NCBI GenBank assembly: GCA_030386875.1
Contig: CM059562.1
Coordinates: forward strand, 71,112,201-71,176,200
Reading direction: 5' to 3'
DNA: 64,000 nt
DNA from: Morinoia aosen
Taxonomy: Eukaryota; Arthropoda; Malacostraca; Amphipoda; Talitridae
This document shows positions 25,009 through 34,540 of this stretch, piece after piece. The notes under the pieces were generated by a model. The model saw nothing but the letters and a program-made list of their open reading frames with translations. It made no database searches and was not told the DNA's origin. Every line of letters starts with the position of its first letter. The first letter of the stretch is position 1. The position numbers and the translations under genes are program-made.

Positions 25009-27546
25009 TCACCTACACCTAGAACGTAAGTTATATTTTCGCTGCGTCACCGACGTAGCCTGTTCATTCGCAGCGTTTTCTGGCATATCTTCGTCCTCGC
25101 TGTCGATAGCTTCACATCCGGCATTTGGCGGCGCCGCGGCATTCTGGTTGCAGGGGTAAGCTTCACCTCTCAAGTGGGCAATTTTCAATCTATCGAGGTG
25201 AACTCTTCTCTCGCAGTTACTATAGAGCGCCTTTATTGTGGCATTCGTCTCTGTTTTTACTGTAATCCGGTAAGGGCCGAGCCAGTCGGTAGGCCATGCA
25301 TTTGCAACTTCAGCCTTTCCCGTTGGATTATGCAGCAACACTATATCGCCAACTTGTACCTGACTGTTCTTCACTCCGCGCTCCTTTAACTGCACCGATT
25401 TATCGTGTGAGGCTTTAGATTTTACCTTCACCATGTTGAACGCATTGTGGAGTCGTAAGCTTACCTCGGCACTGTAATTCTCACCTAGAGAGTAATCCAT
25501 GCGAGGGGTTTTTAACCAGTCAACAACAGGAATTTCTGCATCCCTACCAAAGAATAAATAGAATGGAATTTCTTCAATGACGCTCTGGTAGCTGGTGTTC
25601 AGTGCCAGACACGTCCAAGGAAGTGCATCAGGCCACGAGGATTGATCATTGGCGGCAAGGTGTGATAAAACAGTCTTGATATTCTGATTCTGCCGTTCCG
25701 TCATTCCGTTTGATTGGGGATGATATGCTGATGTGTTGTAGTATTTTATTTTCAATTTTTCACACACATTTCTGAACAAAGCTGACGTGAACTCGGTTCC
25801 CCTGTCTGAGATGAGCGTCTTCGCTGGGCCGTACGTAGTAACGAACTTAGTCAACGCTTTCGTTACTTCCTCAGTGGTCTTGCTTCTGAGCGGAAACGCT
25901 GCAACATATCGACTAAAGTGATCGACCACGGTTAGGATGTACTTGTGTCCCTCGTTCGAGACAGGCATTTCAATTAAATCAACTCCTATTCTATCCAGAG
26001 GCTTGTCAATTTCAGGGAATGAACCCATGCTAACACAAATGCGATTGTTGATCTTCCGTTTCTGACATTGCATGCACGAATCGACGTACTTGTTAACGTC
26101 ACGCGCCATGTTAATCCAGTACCCGAATTCCATGAGCTTTTTCCACGTTTTAGCACGACCTTGGTGTGCACCAATTGTGCTATCATGCGCTAACGTTATT
26201 GCTGCTTCTCTCAGAGCGTCTGGCACCACGATCAGGTGCCTTGTTCTGTTAGGCTTTCGTTGCGTCTTCCTGAAATGCAAGATGCCTCCGTCAGTGAAGA
26301 TTTCGGCTTTCAGAGCGAGACTTGGAGCGTCCCCTAATTTGTCACCTTCAAGATACCTCAGTACTGGCCCCCAAACGGGATCTTTCAATTGCTCTGCTCT
26401 CACATTTTCTTTCTGCAACTTACTTTCCGCCTCTTGTACATTGGGAGTTTCATCTAACATCATCGTGACGAACACTGTTTTAGGGGCTTCGTCGTCTCGA
26501 TTTTCTTCTTCATTATCGTTCGCAATATTTCTCGACAACGCGTCGGGCACCACGTTCTGAGCTCCTGGCCGATAAATCACCTCAAAATCATATTGAGAGA
26601 GTGTTAGGGCCCATCTCATAATTCTGTTGTTCTTGGTGTTTTTACCTTTGAACAAATATTTGAGAGCCGTGTGATCAGTAATCACAACAAATTTATTGCC
26701 GTACAGGTAAGGTGAAAAGTGATTCACAGCCGCTACTACTGCTAATCCTTCACGTTCAGTGATTGAATAACGTTTTTCAGCATCATTGAATCTTTTGCTG
26801 AAGTATCCAATCGGTTGTTCCTTACCATTACATTTTTGCGCAAGGACCGCGCCAGAGCCCTCATTTGAGGCATCACAGCTCAAGTAATACGTCTCATTTA
26901 GAGAAGGCTTCTTCAGAACTGGAGCTTCTATCATGAGCTGCTTAAGTTTGCAGAAGGCTTGTTCGTGTTCTTCCTTCCACTGGAACCTTGCCCCCTTTTT
27001 AGTCAGCGCATTAAGGGGTGCAGCTGTTGTGGCAAAGTGCGGAATGAAGCGCCGGTAGAAATTGAGCGCTGCCACGAACGAGCGCACTTTACGTGCGGTA
27101 GTCGGCCTAGGGTAACTCTGCATTGCCTCCACGTTTTTGGGGTCTGGAATAAGTCCCTCACGACTGATGTAACATCCTAGGTACTTTACTTGTTTTTGTG
27201 CAAATTTGCACTTGTCCAAGCCTATTTTTACTCCGGCACATTGAAACTCGTGCAACACTTCCCTTAAATTTTCTAGGTGACTCTCAAAAGTCATAGAGTT
27301 AACGCACACGTCGTCCAAGTAAATAGCGGCGAATTTTCCAAGTTGCCTTTTCAGAACATGACAAATTACTCTCTGGTACACTGATGTTGAGCACTTAAGT
27401 CCCATAGGTAGCCTAGAGAACTCGAAGTTGCCCTGTCGAGTTTGAAACGCCGTGTACTGCTTACTTTCTTCATCTAGCTCAATTTGATGGAAGGCTGATT
27501 TTGCATCGACAATGGAATAGTATTCTTTACCAGCCACCTCCTCCAA
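25009..27546 (-). CDS. pol: Pol, 3' part: reverse transcriptase, RNase H, integrase
   Basis: This 845-codon frame copies element RNA into DNA and inserts it into the host genome. The reverse transcriptase palm carries LPMG (47-50) and the catalytic YLDD (76-79). RNase H acidic residues are visible at D225, E266 and D291. Integrase has the zinc-binding H454, H461, C491, C494, the catalytic triad D523, D581, E617 (57 and 35 residues between them), and a C-terminal GPY module at 757-759. All key residues are intact. The frame has no natural start: the first codon counted is TTG, and the preceding part of the reverse transcriptase is in another frame ending at 27527. A one-base loss in or beside a GGAGGAGG stretch near 27535-27550 is the simplest explanation. 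Confidence 0.95.
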   Translation of the reverse strand: MEEVAGKEYYSIVDAKSAFHQIELDEESKQYTAFQTRQGNFEFSRLPMGLKCSTSVYQRVICHVLKRQLGKFAAIYLDDVCVNSMTFESHLENLREVLHEFQCAGVKIGLDKCKFAQKQVKYLGCYISREGLIPDPKNVEAMQSYPRPTTARKVRSFVAALNFYRRFIPHFATTAAPLNALTKKGARFQWKEEHEQAFCKLKQLMIEAPVLKKPSLNETYYLSCDASNEGSGAVLAQKCNGKEQPIGYFSKRFNDAEKRYSITEREGLAVVAAVNHFSPYLYGNKFVVITDHTALKYLFKGKNTKNNRIMRWALTLSQYDFEVIYRPGAQNVVPDALSRNIANDNEEENRDDEAPKTVFVTMMLDETPNVQEAESKLQKENVRAEQLKDPVWGPVLRYLEGDKLGDAPSLALKAEIFTDGGILHFRKTQRKPNRTRHLIVVPDALREAAITLAHDSTIGAHQGRAKTWKKLMEFGYWINMARDVNKYVDSCMQCQKRKINNRICVSMGSFPEIDKPLDRIGVDLIEMPVSNEGHKYILTVVDHFSRYVAAFPLRSKTTEEVTKALTKFVTTYGPAKTLISDRGTEFTSALFRNVCEKLKIKYYNTSAYHPQSNGMTERQNQNIKTVLSHLAANDQSSWPDALPWTCLALNTSYQSVIEEIPFYLFFGRDAEIPVVDWLKTPRMDYSLGENYSAEVSLRLHNAFNMVKVKSKASHDKSVQLKERGVKNSQVQVGDIVLLHNPTGKAEVANAWPTDWLGPYRITVKTETNATIKALYSNCERRVHLDRLKIAHLRGEAYPCNQNAAAPPNAGCEAIDSEDEDMPENAANEQATSVTQRKYNLRSRCR

Positions 27547-28720
27547 TGTGTGGAATCGGATAATGCTCGTTTATCACCCGCATGTTTACAGCTCGCAAGT
27601 CAAGGCAAACTCTGTGGCCTCCTCCTGGCTTCTTTACGAGTACGAGCGGGTTTTTCCAAGCACTTGTACTCTCTTGCACAACTCCACTTTCGATCATCTC
27701 CGAGACCTTTTTATCAATAATTTCTTGGCTGGAGTACGGAATACGCCATCCTTTCGTTTGAATTGGCCTGTAATCACTCAGCAAAATTTTGTATTTCACT
27801 CCTTCCACATGGCCAACATCCATCTCGTCTGCACTAATCGTCTTGTGATATTCCTTCAACAGGTTTCTGACTTGTCCTTGTTTTTCAGCATCCAAGTGGC
27901 TGAGGTTAAGCTCATCAATTTGCTGAAAGCGCTTCTCTCTGCGGCAGTTTTCTGCTTCGCTATTTTCCGCATTGTTTTCTTCTGCAGTTGCATCTTCATT
28001 CGAGATTTCGTGGCATGTTGCAATTATTGCTCCTTCAGTCAGAGCGATTTCTTCGGCAAAAGGGTTAAGTACAGGCATCAAAACATACCCGTTTTGTACC
28101 TTTGCAGCGGTGGCTCCGACGTACGGCGCCCACTTACTTCTAGGCTCTAAAATTACTTCCTTCCCATCAAACTTGCCATCTGCTCGGCACTTCACCATGG
28201 TTTGCGCGCGAGGCTTCACTGTAATATCCTCAGCCAGAGTGACAGATGTTTCTTCCCTCGTTACACACAGAATTTTCGGAGAAGCGTGTCCTGGTGCTGA
28301 AAACATGTTCACGTAAGTGCCAAAGAATGATGCCCTACGTTTTCCGAAGTCTAGCTTTGCGTTGACTTTGTTCATTACTTCCACTCCTATTAGCAGGTCT
28401 CCTGGGAATGCATTTTCCCGCACAACAAAACATCTCTGAACAATTTTCTGACCGTTAACTTTGATTGGCACATTAATCTTTCCCAGCACCGGTACGGGTT
28501 CATCTCCAATTGTTTTTAATGCAGTCGATGTTCCTTTCACACTAGCATTTTTAATCCCCGCAACCACACGCTCTTTTACCAAGCATATATTTGCTCCGGT
28601 ATCAAGAAGTGCGGTAACAGGTGTACCATTCACTTGGAGTATCACGCTGGGATTTATTAGGGAAGCTAACGGTCTCCTATTCCGTTTTTTGGCTGTCCTG
28701 CAAACTGTTGCACTCTGCAA
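27527..28720 (-). CDS. pol: Pol, 5' part: aspartic protease and reverse transcriptase N-terminus
   Basis: The frame carries a retropepsin-type aspartic protease with LLDTGA (catalytic DTG at 40-42), a linker, and the N-terminal part of the reverse transcriptase (PLVLVKK, CLDLRAVNMRVI, HYPIPHI). It ends in a run of glycines and a stop at 27527, where the next frame takes over. It overlaps the end of gag by about 55 bases in the -1 frame, the usual arrangement when pol is made by a ribosomal -1 shift out of gag. The 28720 start is only the first codon of the open region, not a demonstrated initiation site. Confidence 0.92.
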   Translation of the reverse strand: MQSATVCRTAKKRNRRPLASLINPSVILQVNGTPVTALLDTGANICLVKERVVAGIKNASVKGTSTALKTIGDEPVPVLGKINVPIKVNGQKIVQRCFVVRENAFPGDLLIGVEVMNKVNAKLDFGKRRASFFGTYVNMFSAPGHASPKILCVTREETSVTLAEDITVKPRAQTMVKCRADGKFDGKEVILEPRSKWAPYVGATAAKVQNGYVLMPVLNPFAEEIALTEGAIIATCHEISNEDATAEENNAENSEAENCRREKRFQQIDELNLSHLDAEKQGQVRNLLKEYHKTISADEMDVGHVEGVKYKILLSDYRPIQTKGWRIPYSSQEIIDKKVSEMIESGVVQESTSAWKNPLVLVKKPGGGHRVCLDLRAVNMRVINEHYPIPHIGGGGW

Positions 28721-29466
28721 TCAGCTCTTAGGTGCCCAAATTTTCCACAGTTGACGCACGGCGGTGGCACTGCTCTATACTGGGCTAAGTCCACTGCAGG
28801 TGCAGGTGGTACTTCCAGATGCGGCTGTGGCTCTCTTGTGTGGTATATTTGGTGCTGATGACTCCTAAGTCTGCCTTTTTCGCTCCAGTGGGGTGCTTCA
28901 TAATTTCCTCTTCGATGATAAGGAGAGTGTCGTATCTGTCTGTTCCTTTCTCTCCAGGTTGGCACTTCATGGCGGTACCCTCTAGGCCGTTGTGGTGAAT
29001 GCCGCATCGTATGGCCGACACGTGCAGTCTCATGCTGTGGCCTCCTCTCGCTTCGCTGCGCTCTCTCTCTCTCCGGTTCCCTCTTCTCTGTCGTTTCCCT
29101 TGGTACTGGTACTATCCGTCGATTTTCCACTTCGATTGCCATGTCCCTCAATTCTTGTACCGTCGTAGGTCTCGCATCACTTCGAAAGGGTCTTGTGATG
29201 TTCTCCCTTAATCCGAGCCACATCAAATCTACAAGGACTCGTTCCGGATGTTCCAGATAATTCTCGTTGTACAGCCTTTCCAAGCGCGTCAGGTACTCTG
29301 AAACTCCTTCTCGGCTTGTTTGCTTCTTGGTCACTATTTCAAACAGCGCTTGCGTCGGATGTTCTACTTGGTCGGCGTAGGAGAGCAGCCATCTTTCTGC
29401 TTCTCGTAGGTTCGTTAGTGTACCAATTATTTTATTGCATTCCTTGCCTCTTGTGGACCCAGGCAT
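28666..29466 (-). CDS. gag: Gag, 3' part: nucleocapsid with CCHC zinc knuckle
   Basis: This is the main part of the structural protein that packages element RNA. Around residues 20-130 it has the helical capsid-like sequence of Ty3/gypsy gag (REAERWLLSYADQVEHP, YLTRLERLYNENYLEHPERV). A long basic arginine- and histidine-rich stretch follows. The zinc knuckle CVNCGKFGHLRADC at 237-250 has the pattern CX2CX4HX4C. The ATG at 29466 falls inside the overlap with the upstream gag frame and is probably not the true start. The ancestral protein began at 29684. Confidence 0.9.
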   Translation of the reverse strand: MPGSTRGKECNKIIGTLTNLREAERWLLSYADQVEHPTQALFEIVTKKQTSREGVSEYLTRLERLYNENYLEHPERVLVDLMWLGLRENITRPFRSDARPTTVQELRDMAIEVENRRIVPVPRETTEKREPERERAQRSERRPQHETARVGHTMRHSPQRPRGYRHEVPTWRERNRQIRHSPYHRRGNYEAPHWSEKGRLRSHQHQIYHTREPQPHLEVPPAPAVDLAQYRAVPPPCVNCGKFGHLRADCRVQQFAGQPKNGIGDR

Positions 29467-29684
29467 AGGAAGAAGGCATTCACCTGCTCGCTGTTATTCG
29501 GATTGCCCGTCAAAAACTTCAACCTCGCCATATGTTCCCCTACATCGTCGCCCCTCCTAAATTTGGCACCTATGGCTCCCACGCAACTCGTTACCACGGG
29601 CATGTTTACTGCTTCCTCTTCGGGTTGTGGTGGCGTTGCTGGCGCATTTCTGCGGTCGTTGTTCCTTCTCCCACGGGCAGGCAT
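29427..29684 (-). CDS. gag: Gag, 5' part, cut off by a frameshift
   Basis: The ATG at 29684 opens MPARGRRNNDRRNA and continues through FRRGDDVGEHMARLKFLTGN, a gag N-terminus (start of capsid). It stops at 29427, while the following frame carries on the capsid sequence. The two overlap by 40 bases and meet at an A-run near 29428-29435, where loss of one A would explain the break. An in-frame TTG six codons upstream is not needed as a start. Confidence 0.85.
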   Translation of the reverse strand: MPARGRRNNDRRNAPATPPQPEEEAVNMPVVTSCVGAIGAKFRRGDDVGEHMARLKFLTGNPNNSEQVNAFFLCLGPQEARNAIK

Positions 29685-29702
29685 AGTGTCGATCTTCTCC
29701 AA

Positions 29703-30051
29703 TTCACTTTCTCCAAAAACTCAAAAATTTGCGATCACTCAAATGTTTTCCACACCTACTCACTGTAAAACTTTTACTGAAACTTCGAAATTAATCGAGT
29801 GAACACACTAGGATTTTCTCACTCAAACTTATCACTTTTATAACCACTTTCACTTTCTTGATCTATATGGCCGTGTGCTTGCTGGCTTCTCACACCGGAA
29901 CACAGAAAATCATCACTACGAGACATGTACCTCTACTGAATTTCTGTACGTTTTGCACATGAAATAACAAACGCAAAAAAAATACAATGCAACTGCTATA
30001 CTACACTCGCAAATATTACAAAGCGATCGTGTTGATCTCACCAAATTATGA
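29703..30051 (-). other. Element leader between 5' LTR and gag
   Basis: About 350 bp of untranslated leader. Eight bases after the LTR end, the minus strand reads TGGTGAGATCAACACG (from 30043). It starts with TGG, as a tRNA primer-binding site must, but I cannot match it to a specific tRNA. Confidence 0.6.
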
Positions 30052-31677
30052 TGTCACGAGAAATTTACCCTCCTCCTTGTTAACATTTCATTAACAAGAT
30101 CAGGTTCTCGGAATTGAGGGAATGGCACACCTCCAAACATTACCTAAACAACACAACAAATAATGAATCATAATCGACCTCATACAGTACATATACTAAA
30201 AACAGAGTGGTACTCACCGACGAAAGCTGACCCACTTACTCAGCGCGTTTCAGTGCGCTATTTTGCCTCGGTGAGATGTGGTGCGGGCGTTATGGGGTTT
30301 TAAACACCATCAAATGCTAAGGAATCTTTATAATGGAGCACCCTGGTACAAAACATTAATCGTAATGTACTGGCACTGTAAGTAACGCATATCGACACAT
30401 ACTACTCTGCCTAATTGACCGGTCAATTCCCTCAAGTAAATTACACACGGAAAACATATAATGAAATAATGCCTAACTGATGGGTCGGCGCACTCCAACG
30501 TCAACAATGGATTGTCATCTAGCCTCGGATCACAAGTTCTGTCACCCCAGAGCAGCTTCAGTTCATTCCCTGTTTCTCACACAGTGCATAAATTGTCTTT
30601 GGACGTTCTTATGAAGAAGTCGTACTTGCAATCAATAGGAGAAAGGAAAGCCGCCCTCCTGTGGAGCAACAAAATTTTTAACAATTACTTTGATTCTACA
30701 ATTTTCTCATACATATATATATGCACATATTCCACATTTAATTCAAATGCTCCAACTCTCTTTTACGTTACATGAACCTATCGCTTCCAGCGATATCTAT
30801 CGTAACAAAAAGAACGAGCCTTACCCGCCCTTACGAAGTTATTAACATTTTTCTTTGAACAACCTCCACGTTACGGAATCTTCTTTCCTCTGCAAAAAGT
30901 AAAAAAAAATGTAAACTTTTAATGTGTTGTTTCAAGAAAATATATCTCAACAGGTTTCGCTTCTCACTTATTTTCCAAGTATGACACTTAATTTAACACC
31001 TATTTACGACGCAGAGTATGATGCCTAGCTACGACGGACCTTATCGAGATGCTCGCGAACTCTTACTGACTCTCGTCTTTTCATGCTTAGTAAAAGTGCT
31101 CTTTTTGGGGCTACCCTCTTTCTAATAATGACCAAAGGCACCACTCTTGCATTTCCAAACCTTCGCCGGCTTTGTCCTATTGGCTCCTCCCGAGGTTGCA
31201 CGCTCCCTATTCGCTGTGAGCTGAACACGCCTTTTTTTTTTGCCCCTATTTTGTGTGTTAATTCTTGAAGTCTAAGTCCGTTGGCGAAAGAGCTTTCTCA
31301 CGCCTCTACCCTCTGCTCCCCTACCCTTCTAGCCAGCCTATGGTCAACAAACCTTTGCCTTTTGTGGTAACCCTACACCGCACTCCTTGTTCGCCTCTCG
31401 AGGGGTTTGCTTGCCAAGCACAACACTACCCAGCTCGAGTGCCTGCCACATAAATCTATGTTGAATGTAAACATTCAGGCCTACACTCATGTTCGAGCAA
31501 GCCACTCTTATCATTGGAATGCGCCGACCACGGTTTTATAAACTCACAATTTTAGTTCAAGCAAACAAAAGTTGTTACACATTAAAAAACTCGAATTTAT
31601 TACACACAATAATAATTTTTCCCTAAATCCTCATTTTTAAATTCGCAAAATTGATTATTCTTAACAGATTCTCGACA
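30052..31677 (-). repeat. 5' LTR (right copy), 1626 bp
   Basis: This is the promoter-bearing LTR of the minus-strand element, with the same TGTCGAGA...TCTCGTGACA ends as the left copy. An AATAAA on the minus strand lies about 75 bases from its start. A 67-codon minus-strand frame (31025-31228) is identical in both LTRs, but that follows from LTR identity and is not evidence of coding. Confidence 0.95.
30327..30332 (-). promoter_or_regulatory. Possible LTR TATA box
   Basis: TATAAA on the minus strand in the context CATTATAAAGATTCC, about 280 bases before the inner LTR edge. This is a reasonable position for the R-region start. The same sequence is at 21161-21166 in the other LTR. No experimental start is known. 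Confidence 0.25.
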
Positions 31678-33001
31678 TAGGCTTACAGATGGTGTTTTAT
31701 GATTTAATGGCGGTTGGGTGAGGGAATCGCAGTCGTCATAGGGAGCTGAAGAACGCTTGGGAAAAATTGTGGATAAGGCAGTTTTAGAAGTTATGATGCC
31801 TTATTTTTATTATTTTTCTGTTAGTTTGCTGAACCATTCCACACTTACTTCGTAACGACGTTTTTTGAGGCTGTCGTGTTTCATAAGATCAGTTTGAAAA
31901 GGGGAAATTTCGTGAAATAACCTAACCTTTGGTAAATCTTAAGCGGCACTGATGAAATGAAAACCCTAACTCTGCTGATATTGCAATAAATTACGTTAGT
32001 ACAATATTTATACTATTTAAATCGTTTTATCAGATGGAGCGGGATATTGTCGTATTCGAATAAGTCCGATTATGCTTTCTAAAATAATTGCAGGAAGCTG
32101 AATTTTGCCATGACTTATTAAACACAAAATGTATCACTGCTTTTCTCCTATGGTTTTCTGACGTCAGGTTAGTTTCTCTCCGTTAAAGATCAATGATAGA
32201 TTGGAACTAGCTTTATTTTACCTTTCGGTTCAAGACAAATGACAAGAAATCTTGGACTATTTCTGTGACGGCACGGTTTCCTTGAACCAGCAGGAAGGTA
32301 AAGAAAGTTTTAGCTCATGACACTCACAGACACGAGAAACCTGCGCCGTTGTCTCGAGCAAGTTATTCCAGTTTTGTTCAAGGCTTTATCATTTGGTTCT
32401 TTTTCTTCCGTGAACTAACGCGCGTTGCACGAACTAATTCCTGCGAGTTGGACCTGATCGATTCGACGCTTTACACCAATTTAAGTCGCACCCGTAAATC
32501 TTTGAGCAAACAAAATATTGGACAAGTCTTCAGAAACTCGCCTTTGATATTTCAATTTTTCATTCTCTGTCGCGTTTCATCAAATCGGAGGCGTTAAAAA
32601 TAGTCTAAGTTTGCTAAAAATTCAATTTAGAACATAGCGCTCCTCAGAAGTAAGAGAGATTCTTGAGCATGAAGTAAACATTTCCATTATTTTGACGGTT
32701 GACTGAGCACCAGAAGAAATGCGTAAGCGGAGTGACCATGGAACCTGGTGGTAAGAGGCTTTGGTTGAATCTGCATTACTTATCATTTCCAGTAGTCTAC
32801 CAAGGGTTTAATTTTAAACGAACGTGGATTATTGATTTTTCTTCTCTCTCTCCTTCTCGCTAAAAAGACTGGTCGATAGATCGGTTTCTTGTGCGAATGC
32901 AATTGCTTATGAACTTTTATATTCAATGAAAATTTATGCATGAGAGCTAGACTTTTTACTGTTCCTTGCTTTTTCTATTGTTTCTATTGACGACCACTTC
33001 T
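31678..33001. other. Right flank of the LTR element, nothing identified
   Basis: No gene, RNA gene or array is supported. The first bases after the LTR are TAGGCTTACAG. Confidence 0.5.
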
Positions 33002-33266
33002 GGGGGATACAATTATTGTATCTGTGAGAATATCGCTCATAGAGGGAATATGTGGGGTCCCGAGCTAAAGGTTAGGTAGGCATTATTTTTTTTGTAATAG
33101 GATAAGTTTGTTTTGTTTTGTTTCAGACTATTTTCCGCTCACTGTTGTTTTATTTCCCAGCACCTGTCTACTACATTCTTCAACTTATTTCTTGTTTTAT
33201 GAACTTTTTCCTCAACTTACGGGGAATCAAACTCCTTTGTTGGGGTTAGAGAGGCTTAAACTAACA
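33002..33266 (+). repeat. Dispersed ~340-bp repeat, copy 1 (internally shortened)
   Basis: It starts GGGGATACAATTATTGTATC, which contains the palindrome GATACAAT-T-ATTGTATC, then the family core CCCGAGCTAAAGGTTAGGTA. A T-rich middle follows, and it ends GAGGCTTAAACTAAC. Compared with copy 2 it lacks about 70 bp before the 3' end. Copy 2 starts 474 bp downstream in the same direction. Confidence 0.8.
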
Positions 33267-33475
33267 TCTGATCTAATCGTTCTCATGAAGATTACTTCAA
33301 TAAAAGTATTCAAGCTCAGAGATGATTAATTTCACGTTTTCCCTGCATGAAAATAAAAACTAGAATGCCGTCCGGGAATAATAAAAAGGAAATCACAGTA
33401 ACAATTTACCTGGATGTTATCACATAACAACCACGTTCTGCTTCTGATATTTTTTACCACTGATCATTTCTCGTA

Positions 33476-33815
33476 CCCCTCAAGGAGATACAACTATTGT
33501 ATCTATGAGAATTAGCGCTCCCAGGGGAACCATGTGAGGGCCCGAGCTAAAGGTTAGGTAGGCTTCCTTTTTGTTGTAATAAAATAGGTTTTTGTTTTGT
33601 TACGGACCATCTTTTTTCGGTTCACTGTTGTCCTGTTTTTCAGCACCTACTACTTTCTTCTTCAACTTTTTCTTGTTTCATGAACTTCTTTCCTAGCTTA
33701 CTGTTTCTGTGCATCTTGTGCATAGATTCCGCGTTCCCTCAACTCCATACTAAATGGTGCCTTCCTCTTTCCTCTCTTGGAACATCTTTGTTGTGGTTAA
33801 GGGAGGCTAAAACTT
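33476..33815 (+). repeat. Dispersed ~340-bp repeat, copy 2 (most complete)
   Basis: The copy contains, in order: GATACAACTATTGTATC, the core CCCGAGCTAAAGGTTAGGTA, GTTACGGACCATC with TTTTTTCGGTTCACTG, GCATAGATTCCGCG, and GTGGTTAAGGGAGGCTAAAA. There are no terminal inverted repeats, no tRNA-type A and B boxes and no coding frame, so its class is not clear. It ends just before an ATA microsatellite. Confidence 0.8.
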
Positions 33816-33820
33816 TCTTA

Positions 33821-33848
33821 TATAATAATAATAATAATAATAATAATC
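33821..33848. repeat. (ATA)n microsatellite at the end of repeat copy 2
   Basis: A run of about nine ATA units directly abuts the 3' end of the repeat. Some SINE families carry simple-repeat tails like this, but other copies of this family lack one. Confidence 0.9.
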
Positions 33849-34540
33849 ATTTCTCGTAGAAATGCCCAATAATCTCGATGATTTCTTTCTTGTAGATACC
33901 ACGGCAAGACTTGTGGGATGGAGTGAGAGAGAAGCAATTCCATGGGATTTTTGCAGTTCTAACATGAAGCAGCATCCTGGAGCCTTCAGTGCTCGCTCAT
34001 TCATTAGGCAAATTAATCCAAGTGCATGGGCTCTTTGAAGCCTGATGCCCGAGGAGTTACAGAGAAGCTCCATGCTCTTGCTGTGTTATTCGTACGGAGA
34101 AGAGCTCACGGCTGAACTTTTTTGTCACTCAGCGAAATGAGTTCCATATACGCCGCAGTGATGCTCTCGTATTAAACAAGTCTTTGATATTTTAGATGAA
34201 ACCCGATGTTGCACTCATGCAGTTACCGAACGATACTTAAGAGGCTATAGAATACGGGGTGGAATTTAGCTTGACAACATGTAACATTTTTCCATCAACT
34301 TTTGTTCAATTGCCAAGTATCTTCTTTTATCATTCTTGCTGTTATATAACGTTAAGAGTGATAGCGATCTGGAGAGTTGATGATTTTTCGTTATTTGAAT
34401 ACTGAAGTTGCGGTAATCGTATCAATAATGAGAAGAAATATTTTTCCGCTTATATAACGTTCAACTATCGCTTATATCTCAGGATTCCACTAAATTGAAA
34501 CAGTTTCTAGATTTGATCGATTTTTTGCATTTCTCCTTAT
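33849..34540. other. Stretch before the minisatellite, nothing identified
   Basis: No gene is supported. A minus-strand frame of about 88 codons begins in the ATA repeat and has no recognisable domain. Confidence 0.45.

Larger units (their letters stand above)
20883..31677 (-). mobile_element. Full-length Ty3/gypsy LTR retrotransposon, 10.8 kb, minus strand
   Basis: Two near-identical LTRs bracket an internal region of about 7.5 kb that encodes gag and pol on the minus strand. The order protease, reverse transcriptase, RNase H, integrase is that of Ty3/gypsy (Metaviridae) and not of copia. The LTRs differ by three substitutions (21284/30452, 21420/30586 and 21616/30784), one 3-bp indel and two homopolymer indels, so insertion was recent. 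The flanking 4-mers are TAGA on the left and TAGG on the right, an imperfect target duplication. A frame break in gag and another in the reverse transcriptase mean this copy cannot make full-length proteins. No env-like frame is present. Confidence 0.97.

Noticed and set aside
26072-26560. 162-codon plus-strand frame
   Set aside because: It lies antisense to intact pol (RNase H to integrase) and has no motif; it is a shadow of the coding strand.
27548-28150. 200-codon plus-strand frame
   Set aside because: It is antisense to the protease and reverse transcriptase part of pol, with no domain of its own.
31025-31228. 67-codon frame identical in both LTRs (also 21860-22063)
   Set aside because: Identity between LTRs is expected for a recent insertion, so it does not show coding. 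The peptide has no domain and lies in the untranslated LTR.
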